Positions 1 through 5,312 of a DNA stretch of 5,740 nt are shown here, in pieces. Each line of letters begins with the position of its first letter. Position 1 is the first letter of the stretch. The stretch comes from Candidatus Yonathbacteria bacterium CG17_big_fil_post_rev_8_21_14_2_50_43_9. GTDB lineage: Bacteria; Patescibacteriota; Minisyncoccia; Phycocordibacterales; UBA1550. The stretch spans positions 1 through 5,740 of the forward strand of contig PCUO01000040.1 of the NCBI GenBank assembly GCA_002771015.1, given 5' to 3'. A program made the position numbers and the translations under genes. The notes under the pieces are model-generated. The model was not told the origin of the DNA. It did no database searches and saw only the letters and a list, made by a program, of their open reading frames with translations.

Positions 1-8
1 CTGCGCCT

Positions 9-49
9 TTCGATTCCCCATGCGAGCTACCGCTCGCTTCATCTCCACT
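9..49 (+). repeat. Inverted partial copy of the tmRNA 3' end, interrupted by a small hairpin
   Basis: Two blocks here are exact reverse complements of the 3' end of the neighbouring tmRNA gene: 9-19 (TTCGATTCCCC) matches 101-111, and 41-49 (ATCTCCACT) matches 90-98. In the tmRNA the two blocks are separated by 2 bases; here they are separated by 21 bases (20-40) that contain a perfect 6-bp hairpin, GCGAGC (22-27) and GCTCGC (32-37), with a TACC loop. The two copies face each other across the terminator at 52-86, so the DNA forms one large interrupted palindrome. This could be a remnant of an inverted duplication or of an element that targeted ssrA; the sequence alone does not decide. The region left of position 9 cannot be interpreted from this window. 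Confidence 0.6.
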
Positions 50-50
50 A

Positions 51-86
51 AACAAAAAGGCCCGCTTGGAAGCGGACTGTTTTTGT
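51..86 (-). terminator. Intrinsic terminator of tmRNA, probably bidirectional
   Basis: On the minus strand a GC-rich stem of about 8 bp (arms at roughly 70-79 and 60-68, one G-U pair, tight loop) is followed by TTTTTGTT. On the plus strand the same stem is followed by TTTTTGT (80-86). The flanking ACAAAAA (52-58) and TTTTTGT (80-86) also pair with each other. It lies immediately after the 3' end of the tmRNA, so it most likely ends ssrA transcription, and it could equally stop a transcript arriving from the left. Confidence 0.8.
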
Positions 87-91
87 ACGAG

Positions 92-496
92 TGGAGATGG
101 GGGGAATCGAACCCCCGTGCAGACGATGCTCTTGTGGGAATCTACTATGCGTAGAACATTTCTGTTTGTTTTAAATAATGTATATCAAAAATGCTCTAAA
201 TTATACATTGTCGATACTCTATGGTTTTTCACTTTGTAGAGTCATTTAAAGCGATGAGCCCTCTTTTTATATCACCCGCGACTCCCTAGAAGGCGTACTG
301 AGCGCGAATGCTGTTTAGGCTAAAGCGTAAACAGGAGTAAATGCGTTCGCCGTAAAATACGGAGAAACTGATGCCTTTACTTTTGCAACGAGGTTGTTTT
401 TTGCAACTAGGTTGGTGCTCGAGGGTTAACGAGATCTCGAGCATTCTCGGCATAGCACCTACAAGAGGGAACCGCCTGTCTAGGCCGGTCATCCCC
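92..496 (-). ncRNA. ssrA: tmRNA (transfer-messenger RNA)
   Basis: tmRNA rescues ribosomes stalled on broken mRNAs by acting first as an alanine tRNA and then as a short message encoding a degradation tag. The tRNA-like ends are clear: 5' GGGGATG (496-490) pairs with CATCTCC (99-93, one G-U pair), followed by discriminator A at 92; CCA is not encoded. The T arm is GGGGG/CCCCC around TTCGATT (116-100). Helix CTCTTGT/ACAAGAG joins the two halves. The signature AGGTGC-ATGCCGAG is present. Pseudoknot PK1 is readable: CGAGA (449-445) pairs with TCTCG (434-430), and TGCTCGAG (443-436) with CTCGAGCA (423-416), ending 11 bases before the resume codon, as in E. coli. Later hairpins include AATGTATA/TATACATT. 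At about 405 nt the length is normal. No convincing promoter lies directly upstream, so it is probably cotranscribed with smpB and processed. Confidence 0.96.
315..404 (-). other. tmRNA tag reading frame, about 29 codons, ending YALA-stop
   Basis: The resume codon is read as GCA at 404-402, in the context TAGTTGCAAAAAAC, which closely matches E. coli TAGTCGCAAACGAC. The frame runs AKNNLVAKVK through to FTPVYALA and stops at TAA (317-315). The end, TACGCTTTAGC, is identical in bases to the E. coli tag end. The tag is much longer than the usual 10 or so residues, though long tags are known, for example in mycoplasmas. A second GTTGCAAAA motif 18 bases downstream would give a 23-residue tag, but the spacing from PK1 favours the first. 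Confidence 0.8.
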
Positions 497-519
497 ATGT
501 ATTTCATTTTGTTTTCAAG

Positions 520-966
520 TTACCGCGCGGACTTAATCTCGCGCATCACATCTCTCTCGGCTTCACGTTTTTTAATCGTTTCGCGTTTGTCGTGCGTTTT
601 TTTGCCACGCACAACCGCGATTTCCACCTTGAGCTTGTGTTGTTTATTATACACCGAAACAGGAACGATTGTCAAGCCTTTTTTAGACTCATGCGCGCCT
701 ACTTCGGCGATCTCGTTCTTTGTCAAAAGAAGCCTGCGGTTACGCGTTGACTCGTAACCCTTCGGCACATTGCCTGCTTGGTATGGCTGGATAGTTGCGC
801 CTACGAGATATGCCTCACCACCGCGCACTGTCACGTGCGAGCCATCTATAGATCCGCGGCCTGCTCGCACAGACTTCACCTCTGCGCCCAAAAGCTCAAT
901 ACCCGCCTCGTAGCGCTCCAGTATTTCGTAATTAAAGTGTATTTTTTTATTTTGGACCAAAGACAT
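520..966 (-). CDS. smpB: SsrA-binding protein SmpB
   Basis: SmpB binds the tRNA-like part of tmRNA and carries it, charged with alanine, into the A site of stalled ribosomes. The 148-residue product has the full family layout: start VQNKKIHFNYEI, core ELLGAEVKSVRAGRGSIDGSHV (residues 25-45), YESTRNRRLLLTKNEI (71-86), KGLTIVPVSVY, then the basic tail containing GKKTHDKRETIKKREAE that enters the mRNA channel. The usual Tyr in the GKKxYDKR motif is His here. The frame is open 27 codons further upstream, but ATG at 966 is chosen because the family begins there and a promoter ends exactly at this codon. There is no Shine-Dalgarno, so a leaderless mRNA is likely. Its RNA partner ssrA follows 23 bases downstream on the same strand, which suggests one transcription unit. 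Confidence 0.97.
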   Translation of the reverse strand: MSLVQNKKIHFNYEILERYEAGIELLGAEVKSVRAGRGSIDGSHVTVRGGEAYLVGATIQPYQAGNVPKGYESTRNRRLLLTKNEIAEVGAHESKKGLTIVPVSVYNKQHKLKVEIAVVRGKKTHDKRETIKKREAERDVMREIKSAR

Positions 967-1002
967 TATTGTAGAATAGCAGTTTGATGACCATGTTGAC
1001 AA
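967..1002 (-). promoter_or_regulatory. smpB promoter, predicts leaderless mRNA
   Basis: On the minus strand, -35 TTGTCA (1002-997), an 18-base spacer ending in TGC, and -10 TATTCT (978-973) form an extended -10 promoter (TGC-TATTCT). Six bases separate the -10 box from the ATG, so the expected transcription start is the A of the start codon. The -35 box overlaps the TTGACA box of the divergent promoter on the other strand. Confidence 0.6.
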
Positions 1003-1024
1003 GTTGGTGCAGAAGTAGTACCAT
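996..1024 (+). promoter_or_regulatory. Promoter for the 1066-1550 gene pair
   Basis: A perfect -35 TTGACA (996-1001), a 17-base spacer and a -10 TACCAT (1019-1024) point right. The predicted start near 1031 gives a leader of about 35 bases with a good ribosome binding site. It is back to back with the smpB promoter; the two -35 boxes share the near-palindrome TTGACAA. Confidence 0.5.
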
Positions 1025-1065
1025 GCTGAAAGCTTGCCCATGTTCATTTTATAAGGAGATTTAGT

Positions 1066-1398
1066 ATGTCAGATAGCATTGTTTGGTTTTTTGTTGCGTC
1101 TGCTTTATTCATTGCGTTGCTTTTTAGTGTGATACATCGGAGAACGAAAAGCATAACTCATGCGTATTATGATGGATTGGTTATGCCTATCCTTGTATTG
1201 GGTTTTTTGTTTATCCTCCCACAGGCGGGGGTCGTACTTGCGTTTCTTTCCACTATGGGGATTTTGCTAATTGCGTTAGTGTTATTCGTTTTACTAAACG
1301 AATGTTCAGCATATTTCCGCAAGCGTATAGAGATCGAATGTCATAAATCCTGTGGCATAAATCCAGTTTGGCAAGACAAAAGCGAGAGGAGCCAATGA
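1066..1398 (+). CDS. Small three-helix membrane protein, function unknown
   Basis: I do not recognise this 110-residue protein. It has three hydrophobic segments, at about residues 5-23, 38-52 and 54-77, with a basic loop HRRTKS (24-29) after the first, which suggests this loop is cytoplasmic. The C-terminal 30 residues are soluble and charged, with cysteines at 80, 92 and 96 and the motif CHKSC. The start is supported by AAGGAG seven bases before ATG, one of the few clear Shine-Dalgarno sites in the window. The stop TGA overlaps the start of the next small gene, so the two are translationally coupled and likely act together at the membrane. A three- or four-helix assembly made from the two products is a guess. 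Confidence 0.75.
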   Translation: MSDSIVWFFVASALFIALLFSVIHRRTKSITHAYYDGLVMPILVLGFLFILPQAGVVLAFLSTMGILLIALVLFVLLNECSAYFRKRIEIECHKSCGINPVWQDKSERSQ

Positions 1399-1550
1399 TG
1401 AGTAGCCCAGAACTAACACAGTTGATTTACGAGTACCGGTCAATAATTCTGTTCCTAATTCTTATCGCCGTAATGGCAGTATTGGTGATAGCCGTATTTG
1501 CTACTCATCCTTGCGGTGACAACAACAAAACTTGTTCAAAAAAAGAATAG
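1398..1550 (+). CDS. Single-helix small membrane protein, function unknown
   Basis: This 50-residue product has a short polar N-terminus, one strongly hydrophobic helix at about residues 16-35, and a short tail with two cysteines (39 and 46) and a basic end. No family is recognised. The reading frame has ATGs at 1395 and 1398. GAGAGGAG lies just upstream, and the second ATG gives the better spacing of 6 bases and a one-base TGATG overlap with the previous stop; the first would give a four-base ATGA overlap. A TTG at 1368 is in frame but lies inside the previous gene and before the ribosome binding site. If the helix enters N-in, both cysteines lie outside, where the nearby VKOR-like protein could matter, but that link is speculative. 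Confidence 0.6.
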   Translation: MSSPELTQLIYEYRSIILFLILIAVMAVLVIAVFATHPCGDNNKTCSKKE

Positions 1551-1556
1551 TTGTTT

Positions 1557-1565
1557 TGCTACAAT
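1557..1565 (+). promoter_or_regulatory. Extended -10-like box just before a terminator
   Basis: TGC-TACAAT is identical to the extended -10 box of ftsH at 1660-1668. No -35 at normal spacing is visible. A start near 1572 would fall at the beginning of the terminator hairpin and give a transcript of only about 30 bases, so it may be chance in A+T-rich sequence. Confidence 0.2.
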
Positions 1566-1570
1566 ATATA

Positions 1571-1604
1571 TAAACGCTCGCGCAATGCGAGCGTTTATTT
1601 TGTT
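1571..1604 (+). terminator. Intrinsic terminator after the small membrane-protein pair
   Basis: A perfect 11-bp stem, TAAACGCTCGC (1571-1581) with GCGAGCGTTTA (1587-1597), a GCAAT loop and then TTTTGTT. It sits 20 bases after the stop at 1550 and isolates the upstream pair from ftsH. Confidence 0.9.
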
Positions 1605-1640
1605 GGAATTTACATATGCATGGTCATCAATTATAAATGT

Positions 1641-1668
1641 TTTACTGTAAGGCCACTTATGCTACAAT
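1641..1668 (+). promoter_or_regulatory. ftsH promoter, very short or no leader
   Basis: The -10 box TACAAT (1663-1668) is preceded by TGC, making an extended -10, and by a weak -35 TTTACT (1641-1646) at a 16-base spacing. Only nine bases lie between the -10 box and the ATG at 1678, so transcription should start within about 0-4 bases of the start codon. No Shine-Dalgarno is present. Confidence 0.55.
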
Positions 1669-1677
1669 GCTCGTACT

Positions 1678-3639
1678 ATGGAGATTTTGAAGGATAACAA
1701 AAAAGGTAAAGGAAACAAAAAAAATCAAAACAGCAAGGACAAGTCGTCTAGGCGCGGTATTTTTGGCGGGACGCCAACAGGTGGACAGTTTTTTTCAAAT
1801 CTGCTTACAGCTGTTTTGATTTTCCTCATTATATCAACACTTTATTCAGCGGTGGTTGAAAACAAGGCAAAGATTGAGGAGGTGCCTGTTTCAAAAATAG
1901 CTCAGGATATTTCAGGAGGAGTTGTGAAGAAGATTGTTGTGGAGGGAGGAATGATTAATGCTGAGTATACAGACGGCACAAAAAAGAAATCTAAAAAGGA
2001 AAACGAGTCCTCTCTTTCGCAGACACTCGTAAACTATGGCGTGTCCGCTGAGAATCTTGCAAAGGTAGAAGTGGAGGTGAAAAACGAAAGCGGGTTTGGG
2101 TATTACGCGCTCAATATGTTGCCGTTCCTCTTGCCTATACTCCTAATTGTTTTTGTTTTCTGGATGCTTTCAAAACAGGTAAAGGGCGCAGGGATGCAAG
2201 CGTTTTCGTTTGGTCAGTCAAAAGCGCGCATAATTGACCCAAACGATCAATCGCAAAAAGTCACATTCAAGGACGTTGCTGGAGCAAAGGAGGCAAAAGA
2301 TGAACTCGTAGAAATTGTGGACTTTCTTCGTAATCCCAAAAAGTTTTTGGACATCGGCGCGCGTATTCCAAAGGGCGTGCTTTTAATGGGCGCGCCGGGC
2401 ACAGGAAAGACTTTGCTAGCGCGTGCTGTGGCAGGCGAGGCTGCCGTGCCATTTTTCCACCTATCTGGGTCAGAGTTCGTAGAAATGTTTGTTGGCGTGG
2501 GCGCATCGCGCGTGCGTGACCTTTTCAAGATGGCAAAAAAGGCGGCGCCTTCAATTATTTTTGTTGATGAAATAGACGCAGTTGGTCGTGTACGCGGTGG
2601 AGGAGTAGGAGGTGGAAACGATGAACGCGAGCAGACTCTTAACCAAATTCTCGTGGAGATGGACGGATTTGAACCATCGGAGAAAGTTATTGTGATGGCG
2701 GCGACAAACAGACCCGATGTCCTTGACCCAGCACTTCTTCGTCCTGGAAGGTTTGACAGACGAGTTACGCTTGAGCTTCCTGATCGCGAAGGTCGTGAGG
2801 AGATCTTGAATATTCACGCGCGAAAAAAACCTCTTGCAGAAGATGTTAACTTGAAAGTGGTTGCGGAGCGCACTCCGGGATTTTCTGGAGCAGATTTGTC
2901 GTCGCTTATGAACGAGGGCGCTATTCTAGCAGCTCGCGAAGACAGAAAGACAGTTGCTCAGTATGATCTTATCCGATCTATTGAAAAAGTGATGCTTGGG
3001 CCTGAACGCAAGAGTCACATACTCTCAAAGGAGGAGAAGAAAATCACCGCATACCACGAAGCAGGGCATGCGCTTGTAGCGTCTGTGCTTCCAAACGCAG
3101 ACCCTGTGCACAAGATTTCTATTATCGCGCGCGGAAACGCTGGTGGGTACACACTAAAGCTCCCTCTCGAGGAAACACGCTTGCGTTCTCGCAAGGACTT
3201 TTTGGATGACATTGCGATGTCGCTTGGCGGATATGTTGCTGAAGAAATGGTTTTTGGGGACATCACTACTGGTCCTTCAAACGACCTTCAAGTCGCGACA
3301 GCGCTCGCGCGTGATATGGTCACCAAATACGGAATGTCAGAAAAGCTAGGGCCTGTCGCCCTTGAGGGTTCGGGCGGACGCGCGCTATTTGGCGGACGCG
3401 GGGTGGACAGTCGTGACTATTCAGAAGAGGTGTCCGCAAAGATAGACGCGGAAGTTTCTAAAATTATTAATGACGCATTTGCGCGCGCTCGGCAGGCGTG
3501 CACAGAGCACAGGAAGGCTCTTGATGCCATTGCAAATGAGCTTGTGGTTCAGGAATCTATAGAGCGTGATGATTTTGACAAGCTTCTTGTTGCGAATGGT
3601 ATTATGCCCAAAAAACTTAATAAGGAGCCTGCAGTATAA
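1678..3639 (+). CDS. ftsH: ATP-dependent zinc metalloprotease FtsH
   Basis: FtsH is a hexameric AAA+ protease of the inner membrane that pulls out and degrades misfolded membrane proteins and selected soluble ones, including tmRNA-tagged proteins. At 653 residues the length is typical. Visible in order: a Lys-rich N-terminus (1-26), first membrane helix (about 38-58), the external FtsH_ext domain, second helix (about 148-165), Walker A GAPGTGKT (238-245), pore motif FVG (271-273), Walker B IIFVDEID (293-300), second region of homology with arginine fingers R355 and R358, and the zinc site HEAGH (460-464) with the third ligand D536 in GPSND. All key residues are intact. The start has no ribosome binding site but lies directly after a promoter. 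The VKOR-like gene follows after 2 bases, so the two share an mRNA. Confidence 0.98.
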   Translation: MEILKDNKKGKGNKKNQNSKDKSSRRGIFGGTPTGGQFFSNLLTAVLIFLIISTLYSAVVENKAKIEEVPVSKIAQDISGGVVKKIVVEGGMINAEYTDGTKKKSKKENESSLSQTLVNYGVSAENLAKVEVEVKNESGFGYYALNMLPFLLPILLIVFVFWMLSKQVKGAGMQAFSFGQSKARIIDPNDQSQKVTFKDVAGAKEAKDELVEIVDFLRNPKKFLDIGARIPKGVLLMGAPGTGKTLLARAVAGEAAVPFFHLSGSEFVEMFVGVGASRVRDLFKMAKKAAPSIIFVDEIDAVGRVRGGGVGGGNDEREQTLNQILVEMDGFEPSEKVIVMAATNRPDVLDPALLRPGRFDRRVTLELPDREGREEILNIHARKKPLAEDVNLKVVAERTPGFSGADLSSLMNEGAILAAREDRKTVAQYDLIRSIEKVMLGPERKSHILSKEEKKITAYHEAGHALVASVLPNADPVHKISIIARGNAGGYTLKLPLEETRLRSRKDFLDDIAMSLGGYVAEEMVFGDITTGPSNDLQVATALARDMVTKYGMSEKLGPVALEGSGGRALFGGRGVDSRDYSEEVSAKIDAEVSKIINDAFARARQACTEHRKALDAIANELVVQESIERDDFDKLLVANGIMPKKLNKEPAV

Positions 3640-3641
3640 TT

Positions 3642-4040
3642 ATGGATTTACATCTTATTCTTTTCATTTTGTCTCTTGTTGGACTCGCTGAAGCTCTATA
3701 TCTTAACTACGAGTGCCGAAGACATCGCGCTCCCGTATGTCTAATAGGGAACCAGTGTAGTGTCGTGTGGGACAGCCCTTATAGTAAAACATTCGGAGTC
3801 TCCAACGAAATACTAGGACTTATTTATTACACAACACTCGCTACTGTTGAGTTGGTAATTTTTTCTGGAAGTGCTTCCGAGTTAATGATTATAGGCGAGT
3901 ATCTAATCCTTATTAGTGGAGCGATTATGTCCTGTTACTTTTTTTATGTTCAATGGAGGCTGATAAAGGCTTGGTGTTTTTGGTGCACGCTTTCTGCAAT
4001 TATTGTGTGGGTGATGGTTATTGTGCGTTCAATATATTAG
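3642..4040 (+). CDS. VKOR/DsbB-like membrane disulfide-forming protein
   Basis: Vitamin K epoxide reductase homologues in bacteria pass electrons from periplasmic thiol oxidases to quinone and so drive disulfide formation. The 132-residue product has about four membrane helices, the redox motif CFWC (C112-C115) in the last helix, and a loop cysteine pair C33 and C39. The six-residue spacing of the loop pair and a Ser six residues after it (S45) match the cyanobacterial VKOR pattern. The motif FGVSNEILGLIYY (51-63) is also family-like. There is no fused thioredoxin domain, so a separate DsbA-like partner must be encoded elsewhere. It begins 2 bases after the ftsH stop; AAGGAG is present but 14 bases from the ATG, so translation is probably coupled to ftsH. 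Quinone use in such a reduced organism is unproven. Confidence 0.88.
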   Translation: MDLHLILFILSLVGLAEALYLNYECRRHRAPVCLIGNQCSVVWDSPYSKTFGVSNEILGLIYYTTLATVELVIFSGSASELMIIGEYLILISGAIMSCYFFYVQWRLIKAWCFWCTLSAIIVWVMVIVRSIY

Positions 4041-4063
4041 GCGACAGGTCTATTAGAGAACTT

Positions 4064-4957
4064 CTACTGATTAAAAATAGTCAGAAGATATTCATTGATA
4101 TCTCGCTGTGACAAATCGTAAAAGTTTTTGCCTTCATTGTAAAGTCTGAGCGCGAGCCCTTTGCCCACAAATCTCCAGTGCCAAGGTTCAAAAATATAAT
4201 AAGCGTTTCCCTTTGGATACGAGAGGATGAATCCGTACTTGTATGCATTTTCTGTGAGCCACTTGTACTCGGGAGTTTTTTCAAATGTTAAATTGTTAGC
4301 GCCTAGTTTTGTCGTGGTAAAGTCCACCGTCGTTCCTAGTTGGTGCTCGGAGTACCCTTGATCAGCCGAGAACGTGTTTGCGTTGGAACCAAACGTGACT
4401 TTGTATGCGGATTTTAATGTGTTTTGCGTGTCAAACGAGCGAAATGCTGAAATAATTTTCAGGTCGATGTTTGCCGAAACAGCGTCGTCAAGCATTTGCC
4501 TAAGAAATGGCCACACTTCAACTGAAATCATTTTCTCTTTTTCTGGTTCAAGCGTGTATTGGGTTGGAATTGTTATAGAGAGTTTTGGAGTATAGAGCTC
4601 GTTTAAAAAGTATATTTTTGAATATTTTGCGAGAAGCTCACGGTCTGTGTTTGCCAATTTTTGATACAAACCAAGCGTGTTTGCCATTCCGTCCAATAAT
4701 TCTTGCCGTCGAAGCGCATCTTGCTCAGCTGTTATTTTTTCGCCCTGTGTTGTGATAAGAAGGTCACGAAACGCCTCAATATCGGAGCTCAATTTTTCCG
4801 TAGTTGAAACAAAATCCTGTTTTGTATTCTCAAGCTCTATTTCAAGCGCGATTTTTGTCTGGTTGAGAGTGTAATTTTGGTAACCCAAGTAGCCGATGAT
4901 TACAAGCGCGAGGAATATAAGTAAAATGTTTATTTTATTTGATGATTCGGCTTTCAC
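4064..4957 (-). CDS. Membrane-anchored VanY-type D-alanyl-D-alanine carboxypeptidase
   Basis: VanY-family enzymes are zinc peptidases (MEROPS M15) that remove the terminal D-Ala from peptidoglycan stem peptides. The 297-residue product has a short N-terminus, one membrane helix (about 9-26), a charged, probably coiled-coil stalk (about 30-90), and a C-terminal VanY domain. Zinc and catalytic motifs are intact: SAFRS (170-174), SEHQLGTTVD (203-212, ligands H205 and D212) and EPWHW (257-261, catalytic E257 and ligand H260). The start codon is GTG at 4957; it follows a -10 box by six bases with no Shine-Dalgarno. The gene converges on the VKOR-like gene with only 23 bases between stops and no clear terminator. 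A cell-wall housekeeping role is more likely than vancomycin resistance, as no van regulators or ligases are near. Confidence 0.93.
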   Translation of the reverse strand: MKAESSNKINILLIFLALVIIGYLGYQNYTLNQTKIALEIELENTKQDFVSTTEKLSSDIEAFRDLLITTQGEKITAEQDALRRQELLDGMANTLGLYQKLANTDRELLAKYSKIYFLNELYTPKLSITIPTQYTLEPEKEKMISVEVWPFLRQMLDDAVSANIDLKIISAFRSFDTQNTLKSAYKVTFGSNANTFSADQGYSEHQLGTTVDFTTTKLGANNLTFEKTPEYKWLTENAYKYGFILSYPKGNAYYIFEPWHWRFVGKGLALRLYNEGKNFYDLSQRDINEYLLTIFNQ

Positions 4958-4963
4958 ACATAT

Positions 4964-4972
4964 ATTGTACCA
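4964..4972 (-). promoter_or_regulatory. Promoter of the carboxypeptidase gene, predicts leaderless mRNA
   Basis: On the minus strand TGG-TACAAT (4972-4964) is an extended -10 box with exactly six bases between it and the GTG start at 4957. No good -35 is seen at 16-18 bases. The expected transcription start coincides with the start codon. Confidence 0.5.
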
Positions 4973-5016
4973 TAGTGCGTGATTGTATTTTAGTATGTTT
5001 TTAGTTTTTCTGGTTT

Positions 5017-5025
5017 TGGTATACT
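5017..5025 (+). promoter_or_regulatory. Promoter of the tRNA-Ile locus
   Basis: TGG-TATACT is a strong extended -10 box; a T-rich stretch at about 4998-5003 is the only -35 candidate. Transcription should begin near 5032 and run through the broken 5' tRNA half, the intact tRNA and the broken 3' half. A perfect hairpin, TATGGGC (5027-5033) with GCCCATA (5040-5046), lies at the expected 5' end of the RNA. Confidence 0.55.
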
Positions 5026-5039
5026 ATATGGGCTAGCGT

Positions 5040-5103
5040 GCCCATAGCTCAGTTGGTGGTCAGCCCGTAGGTCACTCTGGTGAGTGAAGCACGGAGCTTA
5101 TAT
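5040..5103 (+). pseudogene. Broken 5' half of a tRNA-Ile copy
   Basis: Two exact 16-base matches to the intact tRNA at 5135 are present in the right order: 5042-5057 equals 5139-5154 (acceptor end, D arm) and 5088-5103 equals 5158-5173 (anticodon stem and loop). Between them 30 bases are inserted into the D arm, carrying a perfect hairpin TCACTC (5072-5077) with GAGTGA (5082-5087). The copy stops at the end of the anticodon loop and its acceptor strand has no partner, so it cannot make a tRNA alone. The matching 3' half lies at 5254-5290. Confidence 0.8.
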
Positions 5104-5245
5104 TTTCAAATGAATGAGGATTGGTGTTCAGTGTCCGTCCATAGCTCAGTTGGTTAGAGCACGGAGCTTATATCTCCGCGGTCCCAGGTTCGAGTCCTGG
5201 TGGACGGACAGTAAACATCAAATCCGAGTGAGTGCCGAAAATATA
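5099..5245 (+). repeat. Inverted-repeat arms enclosing the intact tRNA, within the anticodon loop of the broken copy
   Basis: TATATTTTC (5099-5107) is complementary to GAAAATATA (5237-5245), 9 bp. Further in, GGATT (5118-5122) pairs with AATCC (5221-5225) and GGTGTT (5123-5128) with AACATC (5214-5219), an 11-bp stem with one bulged A and one G-U pair. The inner stem closes six bases before and five bases after the intact tRNA. The outer ends join the CGGAG (5092-5096) and CTCCG (5259-5263) strands of the broken tRNA's anticodon stem. The sequence TATAT occurs at both junctions (5099-5103, 5254-5258), either as a shared part of the loop or as a target duplication. Confidence 0.7.
5135..5208 (+). 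tRNA. tRNA-Ile, anticodon UAU
   Basis: A complete cloverleaf can be drawn: acceptor CCGTCCA/TGGACGG (7 bp), D stem GCTC/GAGC, anticodon stem CGGAG/CTCCG with loop CTTATAT (anticodon TAT at 5169-5171, U33 and A37 present), five-base variable loop, T stem CCAGG/CCTGG with loop TTCGAGT, and discriminator A73. CCA is not encoded and must be added after transcription. The anticodon reads AUA. Most bacteria read AUA with a CAU anticodon modified to lysidine by TilS, so UAU is uncommon. The C1-G72 first pair is also unusual for an isoleucine tRNA. It is flanked on both sides by fragments of a second copy. Confidence 0.93.
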
Positions 5246-5253
5246 TGTACTCA

Positions 5254-5290
5254 TATATCTCCGCGGTCCTATGTTCGAGTCACGGACAGT
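5254..5290 (+). pseudogene. Broken 3' half of a tRNA-Ile copy
   Basis: Exact matches to the intact tRNA are 5254-5269 with 5169-5184 (anticodon loop to variable loop), 5273-5281 with 5188-5196 (T loop) and 5282-5290 with 5204-5212 (acceptor end and 3' flank). Seven bases covering the 3' strand of the T stem and the start of the acceptor are deleted, and the 5' T-stem strand has changed, so the T arm no longer folds well. It begins at the anticodon loop, where the 5' half at 5040-5103 ends. Just before it, ATATATG (5241-5247) and CATATAT (5252-5258) can form a local hairpin. Confidence 0.8.
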
Positions 5291-5312
5291 GTTTGTTTTG
5301 TGATTACCTTGG

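Noticed and set aside
1..48. Possible short coding end on the minus strand at the left edge
   Set aside because: The frame is open for about 16 codons, but it overlaps the inverted tmRNA copy and is cut by the window; nothing supports translation.
286..507. Open frame of 73 codons on the minus strand over the tmRNA gene
   Set aside because: It lies entirely within the well-supported tmRNA, in a different frame from the tag, and has no ribosome binding site.
967..1047. 27-codon upstream extension of smpB
   Set aside because: The extra residues do not resemble SmpB, and the segment contains the -35 and -10 boxes; the family start fits ATG at 966.
4064..4957. Vancomycin resistance gene
   Set aside because: The VanY fold is shared with ordinary D,D-carboxypeptidases, and no vanH/A/X or two-component regulators lie nearby.
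5104..5253. Group I intron in a tRNA anticodon loop
   Set aside because: The insert is about 150 bases, of which 74 are a complete tRNA, and it shows none of the conserved P, Q, R, S core elements; too short for a group I intron.
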